Below are positions 1 through 8,665 of a stretch of DNA of 64,000 nucleotides, piece after piece. The position numbers and the translations under genes are program-made. The notes below the pieces were generated by a model. The model made no database searches. It was not told where the DNA came from and worked only from the letters and a program-made list of their open reading frames with translations. This DNA comes from DASQYE01 sp035940775 (GTDB lineage Bacteria; Acidobacteriota; Blastocatellia; Pyrinomonadales; Pyrinomonadaceae): contig DASZEN010000013.1 of the NCBI GenBank assembly GCA_035940775.1, positions 1-64,000 of the forward strand. The letters run 5' to 3'. The first letter of the stretch is position 1. Each line of letters starts with the position of its first letter.

Positions 1-391
<391 letters not shown>

Positions 392-414
392 ATCAGAGCC
401 GAGGAGAATTTAAT

Positions 415-2061
415 ATGAAACAGTTCACATTAACCCTCGCCATCCTTTTCAGCACCAGCTTGAACGTTTACGCGCAGCAGGATTCGGGCGGGATGCAGAT
501 GCCCTCGCATGACAAGCCGGTGGTGATCGTGCCCGGATTGGGGGAGCATCAGCATCCGGTTTCGACCAGCAACAGGGAGGCCCAGCGTTTCTTCGATCAG
601 GGGCTCAACTACGTCTACGCATTCAATCACGAAGAGGCCGTTCGCTCGTTCAAGCGCGCCGCCTACCTTGACCCGCAATTGGCGATGGCCTACTGGGGAA
701 TCGCCCTCGCTCTCGGCCCGAACATAAATCTGGATGTCGATCCGGCGCGCGAAAAGCTTGCGTATGATGCGGCGCAGAAGGCGCTCTCTCTGGCGGCGAA
801 CGCCACCGAGAACGAGCGCGCCTATATAGAGGCCATCACGAAAAGATACTCGATCGATCCGAAAGCAGACTTGAAGAAGCTCGCCGTCGATTACAAGAAC
901 GCGATGGGCCAACTCGTCAAGCGTTACCCGGACGATCTCGACGCCGCCACGCTCTATGCCGAGAGCGCTATGGACTTGCGCCCGTGGCAACTCTGGAATG
1001 CGGACGGGAAACCGGCCGAGGGGACGTTGGAGATCATCGCCGTGTTGGAGTCGGTTCTGCGTCGCAATCCCAATCATCCGGGCGCGATTCACTACTACAT
1101 TCACGCCGTCGAGGCGTCGCCGAATCCGGAGCGCGCGCTCGCCTACGCCCCGAAGCTCAAAGAGTTGATGCCAGCGGCGGGCCACATCGTTCACATGCCC
1201 GCGCACATCTACATGCGTACGGGCGATTACGACTCGGCGGCGCAGAGCAACGCCGAGGCGGCCGAGGCCGACCGCGCCTATATCAAGTCGAGCGGCGAGA
1301 CCCTCTACGCCGCGATGTATTACAATCATAACCTGCATTTTCTGGCTATCGCCCACGGCATCGGCGGAAGGTTTGCCGAGGCACTCAAAGCGGCGCAGCA
1401 ACTTGAGGACAACACCGCCCCGCATCTTCAGGAGATGCCGATGCTCGAAGGCTTCGTGATAACGCGGACGCTCGTGCTGGCCCAGTTCGGTCGTTGGGAC
1501 GACATTCTGAAGCTGGCCGAGCCGGGCCAGACGACGGCCGGTACTAAGAGCTTACGTCATTGGGCGCGCGCCATGTCCTACGCGGCGACGGGCAAGGTGG
1601 AAAACGCTGCGGCCGAGCGAAAGGCTTTTCTCGAAGCCCGAAAAGCGATTCCGGCGGCCTCCTCCTGGGGGCTCAATAGCACGAGCGCCATATTACAGCT
1701 CGCCGAGAAGGTGCTCGATGCGAAGCTGGCTATCGCGCGTAAGGACGCGAAATCGGCCATAGAGCTTTTACAGGAGGCAGTCCGCGCGCAGGACGCGTTC
1801 GCCTATGACGAGCCGCCCGCGTGGTTCCTACCCGCCAGAGAAACGCTCGGCGGAGTGCTGTTGCGCAACGGACGCGCCGAAGAGGCCGAGAAGGTCTTTC
1901 GCGACGACCTTGAAAAGAACCGGCGCAGCGGGCGTTCCTTGTTCGGTCTCATGGAAAGCCTCAGGGCGCAGGGAAAGAAAGAGGCCGCCCGGATGGTTCA
2001 GAAGGAGTTCGAGACGGCCTGGAAAAACGCCGACACGCAACTCAAAGTGGAAGACTTGTAA
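415..2061 (+). CDS. Secreted tetratricopeptide-repeat protein
   Basis: A 548-residue protein with a clear Sec signal peptide (lysine-poor start MKQFTLTLAILF, cleavage probably after VYAQ near residue 21). The mature part is almost wholly alpha-helical with TPR-like pairs, for example NHEEAVRSFKRAAYLDPQLA near residue 75 and further units near 240, 285 and 480. A conserved-looking His-rich segment GHIVHMPAHIYMRTGDY lies near residues 260-276, as in the TTC38-like group of TPR proteins, where I do not know a defined function. AGGAG lies 8 bases before the ATG. It stands alone between lepA and the SbcC-like gene. The role is unknown; a periplasmic scaffold is the safe reading. Confidence 0.85.
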   Translation: MKQFTLTLAILFSTSLNVYAQQDSGGMQMPSHDKPVVIVPGLGEHQHPVSTSNREAQRFFDQGLNYVYAFNHEEAVRSFKRAAYLDPQLAMAYWGIALALGPNINLDVDPAREKLAYDAAQKALSLAANATENERAYIEAITKRYSIDPKADLKKLAVDYKNAMGQLVKRYPDDLDAATLYAESAMDLRPWQLWNADGKPAEGTLEIIAVLESVLRRNPNHPGAIHYYIHAVEASPNPERALAYAPKLKELMPAAGHIVHMPAHIYMRTGDYDSAAQSNAEAAEADRAYIKSSGETLYAAMYYNHNLHFLAIAHGIGGRFAEALKAAQQLEDNTAPHLQEMPMLEGFVITRTLVLAQFGRWDDILKLAEPGQTTAGTKSLRHWARAMSYAATGKVENAAAERKAFLEARKAIPAASSWGLNSTSAILQLAEKVLDAKLAIARKDAKSAIELLQEAVRAQDAFAYDEPPAWFLPARETLGGVLLRNGRAEEAEKVFRDDLEKNRRSGRSLFGLMESLRAQGKKEAARMVQKEFETAWKNADTQLKVEDL

Positions 2062-2170
2062 ATGGATGAGGGCCGAAATGCGGCGATGATCGATCAAATA
2101 GAGCAGCTTTCAAAGAGAGCGGCTTTTAATTGAATCGTCGCTGCACTTCGGCCTTCCTGATTCTCGGAAG

Positions 2171-5100
2171 ATGCACGTCACACGGATCGAATTAGAAAAC
2201 ATCAAAGCTTACGAGCACGCGGTCTTCACGTTCGCGCGCGGGACGACCGCGATCACGGGCGAGAACGGCGCGGGTAAAACGACGATTCTGGAGTCAATCG
2301 CGTGGGCGCTCTTCGACACGCTCGAATACAGCAAGGAGGATTTCCTGCGACGCGGCGCCAAGCGCGGCAGCGTGCGCGTCACGTTTGAGAGCGACAAGGA
2401 CGAGCGGCTATACACCGTCTATCGAGACACAGGGCAGGGCTATTATGTCTACGACGAGGGTCTTCGCATTAAGATCGCGGAGAAGAAGGCGGACGTTTCG
2501 GCGACCCTGCGCCTGCATCTCGGAATCGAGCCGGGCACGGATTTGAAAGCCCTGTTTCGCTCCGCCATCGGAGTGCCGCAAGGCTCTTTCACGGCCGAGT
2601 TCCTGCTCGCGCCCAACGCGCGCAAGGCCGCTTTTGACCGCCTGCTGAAAGTCGAGGAGTATCGTGACGGGGCCGAGCGGCTGCTCGATACGGTTCACCT
2701 GATTCGAGAGCGTACGGCCGCCGTGCGCGAGCGCATCGCCAGCGCCGAGGGCCAATTAGCGCGCTACGATGAACTCCTGGAAGAGCACTCTACGTTTGCC
2801 GGGCGCGCACTAGAGCTTGGCGCGGCGCTCGAAGTATTGGAGCGGGAGATCGCGGAGCGCGTCGTGGCCGTGGCGGCGATGGACGAGGCCGAGCAGCGCG
2901 TGAGCGAAACGAGGGCGCGCGCCGACCGGCTCGAAATCGAGCGCGCGGGCATTTTGCGCCGCTTGAGTGATCTGGAAGTGGAGCGCGATGCGGCAAGGGC
3001 TGCGCTTGAGCGCCTGCGCGCCGCCCAACCCGATCATCAATCGCACGTCGAAGCGCTCGAACAGCTCAGAGAATTGGAGGCCGAGCGCGCCGAGCGCGAT
3101 AAGCTGCGCGCCGAAGAGGAGGGTATCGGTCGTCTCTCGGTGGAGGCCAAAGGTCACGTGCGCCGTCTCGAAGAGGCGGTCGAGCGTGCCGTCGAGGCCC
3201 GCCGCTCTATCGCCGCCCTCGCCGCCGACACTGCCCGGCAAGAGGAGTTGGAGCGCGAGCGCGAACGCCTTCGCGATCTGCGCGCAGAGGCTTTGAGCGC
3301 TCGCGCCCTGCTCACCAAGCTCGATGCGGAACTGACGGAGCTGCGCGCGCAGCACGTGCAGACAAGGGAGCGCGCCCGCGCGGCTGAAAGAGGGCGCGGC
3401 GCACAGGAGCGCGTCGCGCGTCTCGAAAGCGAGCGCATGGGCGTCGAGACCAGCCTCAGCCAGGCCGAGAGGGCCGCGACGAGCCTCAAGCATCTATCCA
3501 GCCAGCGCAAAGAGCTTGCCCGCGAGACGGAGCGTTTGCGGCGCGAGCTGGCCGCGTATGAAAAGGAGGCCGCCGCGCTCGAACGTCATTCGGAAAGGGC
3601 CGCCGCCGTCGGGCAGTTGAGTGCCCGCGAGACGGAGCTGACCGAACAGCTCGCGCATCTGAGGGCCGAGATCGCGCGCGACGAGAAATTTCATGCCGAA
3701 GTGAGAAACGGTCTCTGTCCGATCCTTTCCGAGCGCTGCCTGAACATCGGCGAGGATCAAACGCTCGAAGATTATTTCAAGGATCAATACGCCTCCAACA
3801 CGGCTCAATTGGGTGTGCTCGAAAAGGAACGCCTCAGCGTCATAGAGGCCGTGCGCGGGGCGCGCGAAGCCGAAAAGCATCTCTCCAGGCTTGAAAGCGT
3901 GCGCGCGCAGGCCACCGGCGCACGAAAGCTTTTGACGGAGCGTGACGAGGCGCTCGCGCGCCTTGATCGCGAGGTCTCGGAGCTGCCTCCGGCCAGCCGC
4001 GAGCGCCTCAACGAGCTGCGAGCACAGTTATCGGGCATCGACGGCGAGCTGATTCTGCTCCGCGAAGCCGCGCTCAGTTATGCCGAGTTGAAGCCTTTAG
4101 AGCAGCGGTTGAAGGAGATCGAGCAGGAGGGCAAGCGCAAGCGAGACGAGCGCGCGAGCGTGGCCGCCGCAGCCGAGGCGCTATTGCCTCTTGAGAAGGA
4201 TATTGAAGAGACCGAAACATTGCTGCGCGCTTTGAATGACCCGCGCGGTCGCGCCCGCAGCCTGCGCGCCGAGGCCGAGAGTGAAAGCGAGCGCAGGAGC
4301 GAGCTGGCGGGCGCTGCCGATGCGCTTCAATCGCTGGAAAAGCAGGCGCAGTCGCTCCAAAAGCGTTTGGCCCGCTACACGGGTCTGGATGCGCGTTGGG
4401 ACGCGGCGCGCCGTCGTCGTGACGAGACCGATTCGGGACATCGTATTTATCTGGCGAGCGAGGCGTTGGCCCAGACCCTGCCCGCGCGGCAGGCCGAGCT
4501 GGAAAAGGCCGAGCAGGAATCCGGGCGCATTGCGCGCGAGGCGGAAGAAGCGGGGCACGCATACGAGGCCGCGACCCGTAACTACGACCGCGAGCATCAC
4601 TCTGCGGAAAGAGTAGAGCTTTCGGGAGCGCGCGAGCGGGCGGCGACCCTCAAGGCGCAGCTCGAAGCGGCGCGATCACGCGAGTCGGCGCTCGCCGCCG
4701 AGATCGAGCGTCTGGCGGAAGTGCGCGACCGCCTGCGCGACGAATTTCTGGCCAGGGAGAAGCTCGAAGGATTGAACGAAACGACCGAGTTCATACGCGA
4801 TACGCTCAAGCAGGCCGGGCCGCTCGTCACCGAGAGTTATCTTTATAATATCTCCATAGAGGCCAACCAGCTCTTTCGCGAGATAACGGGCGACGCGGGC
4901 CGCGCTCTTCGCTGGTCGCGCGATTACGAGATCATGCTCGAAGAGGAGGGGCACGAGCGCTCTTTCCCGAACCTGTCGGGTGGCGAGCAGATGGCGGCGG
5001 CCCTGTCCGTGCGGCTCGCGCTGCTCAAACAGCTCTCAGACATTCGCATGGCCTTCTTCGACGAGCCGACCACCAACATGGACGCCGAGCGCCGCGAACG

Positions 5101-5263
5101 TCTCGCGCAGCAGATCGGCCAAATCCGTCACTTCGATCAACTCTTCGTCATCTCTCATGACGATACCTTCGAGGAGTCCGTAGACAACCACATACACATT
5201 CCGCGCCGGGGCGCTGAAAGCGTGAAGGCGGGTGAAGAAGAAGGGATGAGGCCGCAGGGATGA
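2171..5263 (+). CDS. sbcC: SbcC/Rad50-like SMC-family ATPase with CX6C hook
   Basis: A 1030-residue ABC/SMC ATPase. Walker A (GENGAGKTT) is at residues 30-38, the signature LSGGEQ at 935-940 and Walker B with the catalytic glutamate (MAFFDEPTT) from 960. Between the head halves lie two very long Arg/Glu/Ala-rich coiled coils. Their apex at residues 516-523 is CPILSERC, where canonical Rad50/SbcC has CxxC, so the zinc hook has six residues between the cysteines. The family processes DNA ends and hairpins together with the nuclease SbcD/Mre11, but no SbcD is adjacent here. The stop codon lies in a GGGATGA repeat, which also encodes the end of the tail (GMRPQG). RNase HI starts 3 bases later. 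Confidence 0.9.
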   Translation: MHVTRIELENIKAYEHAVFTFARGTTAITGENGAGKTTILESIAWALFDTLEYSKEDFLRRGAKRGSVRVTFESDKDERLYTVYRDTGQGYYVYDEGLRIKIAEKKADVSATLRLHLGIEPGTDLKALFRSAIGVPQGSFTAEFLLAPNARKAAFDRLLKVEEYRDGAERLLDTVHLIRERTAAVRERIASAEGQLARYDELLEEHSTFAGRALELGAALEVLEREIAERVVAVAAMDEAEQRVSETRARADRLEIERAGILRRLSDLEVERDAARAALERLRAAQPDHQSHVEALEQLRELEAERAERDKLRAEEEGIGRLSVEAKGHVRRLEEAVERAVEARRSIAALAADTARQEELERERERLRDLRAEALSARALLTKLDAELTELRAQHVQTRERARAAERGRGAQERVARLESERMGVETSLSQAERAATSLKHLSSQRKELARETERLRRELAAYEKEAAALERHSERAAAVGQLSARETELTEQLAHLRAEIARDEKFHAEVRNGLCPILSERCLNIGEDQTLEDYFKDQYASNTAQLGVLEKERLSVIEAVRGAREAEKHLSRLESVRAQATGARKLLTERDEALARLDREVSELPPASRERLNELRAQLSGIDGELILLREAALSYAELKPLEQRLKEIEQEGKRKRDERASVAAAAEALLPLEKDIEETETLLRALNDPRGRARSLRAEAESESERRSELAGAADALQSLEKQAQSLQKRLARYTGLDARWDAARRRRDETDSGHRIYLASEALAQTLPARQAELEKAEQESGRIAREAEEAGHAYEAATRNYDREHHSAERVELSGARERAATLKAQLEAARSRESALAAEIERLAEVRDRLRDEFLAREKLEGLNETTEFIRDTLKQAGPLVTESYLYNISIEANQLFREITGDAGRALRWSRDYEIMLEEEGHERSFPNLSGGEQMAAALSVRLALLKQLSDIRMAFFDEPTTNMDAERRERLAQQIGQIRHFDQLFVISHDDTFEESVDNHIHIPRRGAESVKAGEEEGMRPQG

Positions 5264-5270
5264 GGGATGA
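5241..5270 (+). repeat. GGGATGA repeat cluster spanning sbcC stop and rnhA start
   Basis: Three copies of GGGATGA lie at 5243-5249, 5257-5263 and 5264-5270. The second contains the TGA stop of sbcC (5261-5263) and the third contains the ATG start of the next gene (5267-5269). This is a half-element of the dispersed family described elsewhere: the opposite TCATCCC arm is not evident here, only a C-rich stretch with CCCTCCGCC. Confidence 0.7.
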
Positions 5271-5782
5271 ATAAAAACGATCCTCTTACTGACCCCTCCG
5301 CCTTGCGCCCTCCGCCCTCTAAAGCCGTGACGATCTTTTGCGATGGGTCGAGCCTCGGCAACGGTCAGGCGGAGACGCGTGCGGCGGCCGTCGCGCTGCT
5401 CGGCTATCGCGGCGTATGGAGGGCCGTCGGCTCTTTTCTGGGCACGGCGACGAACCAGCAGGCGGAGATTGCCGCCGCCGCGCTCGGCCTCGAAGCCCTG
5501 CGCGAGCCCTGTCGTGTGCAGCTCTTTACGGATTCGCGCTACGTCGTCGAGACCATGTCGGGCCGCTTCCGTCGCAAGTCAAATCCGCAGTGGTGGGCAC
5601 GACTGGACAGCGCCGCCTCGATCCACAGGATTTCGTGGGAGTGGGCCAAAGGGCACGCGGGGCATCCCGTGCAGGAAGCCGCCGACCGCGCCGCGCGCCG
5701 CATCGCCGCCCTGGGTCGCGTTGACGAGAGCGTGCTGCGAGACGCCGTCGATAGCGTCGGAACCGTAGAGGTGACGGATTGA
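5267..5782 (+). CDS. rnhA: Ribonuclease HI family protein
   Basis: A 171-residue RNase H-fold protein that should cleave the RNA strand of RNA-DNA hybrids. The expected acidic residues are visible: D26 in FCDGSSLGNG, E67 in NQQAEI, D89 in FTDSR and D140 in EAADRAAR, with the flexible-loop histidine in KGHAGH (130). Length is close to the usual 150-170, apart from a Pro-rich N-terminal extension of about 20 residues that derives partly from repeat DNA (MNKNDPLTDPSALRPPPSK). If translation instead begins later, no good ATG is available, so this start is kept. It lies 3 bases after sbcC, so the two are probably co-transcribed, perhaps linking hybrid removal with DNA-end processing. Confidence 0.92.
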   Translation: MNKNDPLTDPSALRPPPSKAVTIFCDGSSLGNGQAETRAAAVALLGYRGVWRAVGSFLGTATNQQAEIAAAALGLEALREPCRVQLFTDSRYVVETMSGRFRRKSNPQWWARLDSAASIHRISWEWAKGHAGHPVQEAADRAARRIAALGRVDESVLRDAVDSVGTVEVTD

Positions 5783-5920
5783 CTTCGGCCGCGAGAGCGC
5801 GGCGCGGGGCCGTTTGGCGATTAGCTTTCGCTCTCCTGCGCCTTTATAATCTTCCCTTCCGAATCGGTGAGATGCCTTTTTTGAGGGCCTCACGATTTAT
5901 GCCCCAGAAGTACCACTGAA

Positions 5921-7945
5921 GTGTTTGCGCTCATCCCACTCTCGACGCAGGCCCTCACGGGCTGCGCTGCAAGACGCCGCTGGAGGGCCGTCGTGTTTAC
6001 GCTCTTCTGCGCGCTCGCCGCGTGCGGCTTCAACTGCCCGCCCACGGGAGCGCAGGCCCGCGGCTGGCAATGGCAGAACCCTCTGCCGCAGGGAAATACC
6101 ATCTACGCCATACGTTTTGCTAAGAACAAGAAGACGGGCTGGGCCATCGGCTCGGACGGAACGATTCTCTACACGAACGACGGCGGCTTTGATTGGGACG
6201 AGCAGAAATCGCCCTCCAACACGACGCTCTACGGCCTCTATGTCAAAGACAAGGCGCACGCGGTGGTGGTCGGGGCGCGCGGCGTCATCCTGACGACGGA
6301 TAACGGCGGCGATAAATGGACGCCGAGAACGACCGGCATCAAGGGACACCTCTACGCGGTGACGTTCGCGCCCGACGACCCGGCGCGCGGCTGGGCCGTC
6401 GGAACCTACGGCATCATCACCACGACCTTCGACGGCGGAGAGACCTGGAAAGAGCTTGCGAGCAACGTGAAGACGCATCTTTTCTCCGTCTCTTTTTTCA
6501 ATAAGACGAGGGGCGCGGTGGTCGGCGATCACGGAACGCTGCTCGTGACCGAGGACGGAGGCAAGAGTTGGACGCAGCCCGTCGCCGTCACGGAACAGCC
6601 GCTCACCAGCGTCGCCTTCATCTCTGCGGCGCGGGCCGTGGCGGTCGGCTACGGCGGTCGCATCCTTCTGACGATTGACGGCGGCGCGACGTGGAACGCC
6701 GTTAATGCTTACCTCAGCACAGACCTCTTCACGCTCTATTTTTCGGATAAGCTTCACGGCTGGGCGGCGGGCGATGGCGGCCTTGTCCTGACGACCGCCG
6801 ATGGCGGCAATACCTGGCTGAGCGTCAGCGTACGCACGAACCCGCGTCTCGTGACAGTCCATTTCGCCGACGGCGAGACGGGATGGGCGGCGGGCGGCGA
6901 CGGGCTTATCCTGCGAACGGACGACGGCGGGCGGCAGTGGAAGCGCCTGACGGAGGGCGGGCGCGACGACCTCGCCGACATCTTCTTTCTTGATGACGAG
7001 AGGGGCTGGGCCGTCGGCGCGCGCGGCAAAATCCTTTACACCGGCTCGGGCGGCAAACACTGGACGGTGCGGCCGTCGGGCACCAATGTTCGGTTGAACG
7101 CCGTCACTTTTCTCGACGAGGCAGAGGGGTGGACGGTCGGTGAGAAGGGGACGATTCTTCATTCTGTGACGGGCGGCGTGACATGGGAGCCGGTCGTATC
7201 GGATGCCAGGCAGGACTTGTTCGCAGTCCACTTCAGTGGGCCCAAGCAGGGATGGATCGCCGGGGCGCGCGGAACTATTTTGCACACGGATGACGGCGGA
7301 GAGACCTGGCGCGGGCAGGTCACGAACACCCTCGCGTGGCTTGAGGACGTGCATTTTACGGACGACAAGCGCGGCGTCGCGGTCGGCTCGCAGGGCACTA
7401 TCCTGCGGACGACGGACGGCGGAGCGAACTGGCAATTCGTCACCTCGAACTTGAAAGAGTGGCTCTACGCGGTCGCCTTCGCCGACGTGCAGCGCGGCTA
7501 CGCGGTCGGCGCTCGTGGCATTATCCTGCGAACGGACGACGCCGGAGAGACCTGGAAGGATTTGGAGAGCGGTGTTACGACAAACCTTTTCGCGGTCGGC
7601 TGCGACGGGCGCAACGACGCGCTCATCTCCGGCGAGCAGGGCCGCGTCCTTCGCACAAAGAACGGCGGCGAAAGCTGGGAGCTACAGCCGACCATCACGA
7701 GCGTCTCGCTCTTTGCCATCGCCTATCGCGGCGGCGCGGATGTGTGGGTGGCGGGACGCGGCGGCACGATTCTGAAGCGCACGGAGGATGTTGCGACCAT
7801 CAGCATTCCGCGCCCGAGAACCAAACCCGCCTTGCGCGGCAAGCCCGTTATTCAGCAGCAAAACGCGCCCGAGACTCCAATCGTTCAGGACGACGGCGAC
7901 ATCCCGCGCGCCGTCCCGACGAACAAACGCACGCCCAAACCCTGA
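5921..7945 (+). CDS. Secreted Ycf48-like beta-propeller protein
   Basis: A 674-residue protein beginning at GTG with an Arg-rich n-region, a hydrophobic stretch and LAAC near residue 35, so it is exported and may be a lipoprotein. The rest is 13 full repeats and a partial fourteenth of about 43 residues, each carrying the pattern G-x-I-L-x-T-x-D-G-G-x-x-W (for example GTILYTNDGGFDW, GLILRTDDGGRQW, GTILHTDDGGETW) followed by a GWAVG-type strand. This is the photosystem II stability/Ycf48 (HCF136) repeat, which is also related to BNR/sortilin blades. Fourteen units would make two seven-bladed propellers. The C-terminal tail is Pro/Arg-rich. No photosynthesis genes are near; the function here is unknown, probably cell-surface binding or assembly. 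Confidence 0.85.
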   Translation: MFALIPLSTQALTGCAARRRWRAVVFTLFCALAACGFNCPPTGAQARGWQWQNPLPQGNTIYAIRFAKNKKTGWAIGSDGTILYTNDGGFDWDEQKSPSNTTLYGLYVKDKAHAVVVGARGVILTTDNGGDKWTPRTTGIKGHLYAVTFAPDDPARGWAVGTYGIITTTFDGGETWKELASNVKTHLFSVSFFNKTRGAVVGDHGTLLVTEDGGKSWTQPVAVTEQPLTSVAFISAARAVAVGYGGRILLTIDGGATWNAVNAYLSTDLFTLYFSDKLHGWAAGDGGLVLTTADGGNTWLSVSVRTNPRLVTVHFADGETGWAAGGDGLILRTDDGGRQWKRLTEGGRDDLADIFFLDDERGWAVGARGKILYTGSGGKHWTVRPSGTNVRLNAVTFLDEAEGWTVGEKGTILHSVTGGVTWEPVVSDARQDLFAVHFSGPKQGWIAGARGTILHTDDGGETWRGQVTNTLAWLEDVHFTDDKRGVAVGSQGTILRTTDGGANWQFVTSNLKEWLYAVAFADVQRGYAVGARGIILRTDDAGETWKDLESGVTTNLFAVGCDGRNDALISGEQGRVLRTKNGGESWELQPTITSVSLFAIAYRGGADVWVAGRGGTILKRTEDVATISIPRPRTKPALRGKPVIQQQNAPETPIVQDDGDIPRAVPTNKRTPKP

Positions 7946-8005
7946 GCGCACGGAAGCCGCGCGCATAGTGAAGCCGCCCGGGCCATTAGCCGTCGCTCGA
8001 AGCCT

Positions 8006-8365
8006 TCAGCCCGAGGGCACGAGGATGAAATTGATGGCGTGCTCGGCGCAAAACTGCTTGAACTCCTCCATATCCTCCGCTGACGAAAGCAAAGGCTCAG
8101 CGCCCATCCGCACGCATCCGGGCGACCACTCAAGCGTCGAACCGGCGGGCAGACCGCTCACGAATTTCTTCAGCGAAGCGACCGACTTGAACCCCGCACT
8201 GCCGATCACGAAAATAAATTCCGGCGTCTCGCCCTCGAATACGTAGACCAGTTCCATCCTGTATTTCGGCGGCGAAGGCTGCTGCTCAACCTCCCGTGCA
8301 TGCGCGGGCAACCACGCTGGAAGACAGAAAACAAAAGACCAGAGCACGTATTTGAATATTTTCAT
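8006..8365 (-). CDS. Small secreted protein of unknown function
   Basis: A 119-residue protein. I chose the ATG at 8365 because it opens a textbook signal peptide (MKIFKYVLWSFVFCLPAWLP, cleavage after AHA), with GAGG about 8 bases upstream; the frame is open further 5-prime but that part looks non-coding. The mature part has two cysteines and hydrophobic strands (MELVYVFEG, FIFVIGSAGF). It ends with INFILVPSG. No family is recognised. It is convergent with the Ycf48-like gene, 60 bases apart. Confidence 0.6.
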   Translation of the reverse strand: MKIFKYVLWSFVFCLPAWLPAHAREVEQQPSPPKYRMELVYVFEGETPEFIFVIGSAGFKSVASLKKFVSGLPAGSTLEWSPGCVRMGAEPLLSSAEDMEEFKQFCAEHAINFILVPSG

Positions 8366-8665
8366 CGGCGATGCCTCGGTAGAGATTATTGCGTCGGGCC
8401 AAAGGGGAGCGCCCTTCTTTCTCTCGCTGACTGAACGCGCGACGGCAATCCGCCTTGCACACGGCTCGACGGAAATCCACCTCGCCGTCACAGCACGAAA
8501 AGCGCCCGAGCGTGAGGAAACAACGCGATGCGGAAAAGCGTTTGCGGCCAGGCAGAGGAAAGCTTTGAATGCCCTGATATACGGCGCATTTTAGACGGCC
8601 ATGGAGGGCCTGCCCGCTTTTTCAGCCCGGCGCTTTTGGCTTACCGAGGGTGCTTACCGAGGTGC
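8366..8665. other. Intergenic region with short tandem repeat
   Basis: A 300-base gap without a convincing gene. At 8639-8673 three near-identical units GCTTACCGAG, GCTTACCGAG and GCTTACTGAG occur 12-13 bases apart. The last one contains the stop codon of the minus-strand metallopeptidase gene. On the minus strand the units read CTCGGTAAGC, so each carries a TAA, in a different frame from its neighbours. No promoter for the small secreted gene could be assigned with confidence. Confidence 0.4.

Noticed and set aside
430..1425. Long open frame antisense to the secreted TPR gene
   Set aside because: It mirrors the real gene codon pattern, has an Arg/Val-rich unlikely composition, no ribosome-binding site and no recognisable domain.
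5897..7435. 512-codon open frame antisense to the Ycf48-like gene
   Set aside because: Its repetitive look comes only from the repeated blades on the other strand; composition is Arg/Ala/Pro-rich and no family is seen.
5921..7945. Regular repeats considered as a CRISPR array or satellite
   Set aside because: The period is about 130 bases, sequence varies, and it translates into conserved protein blades.
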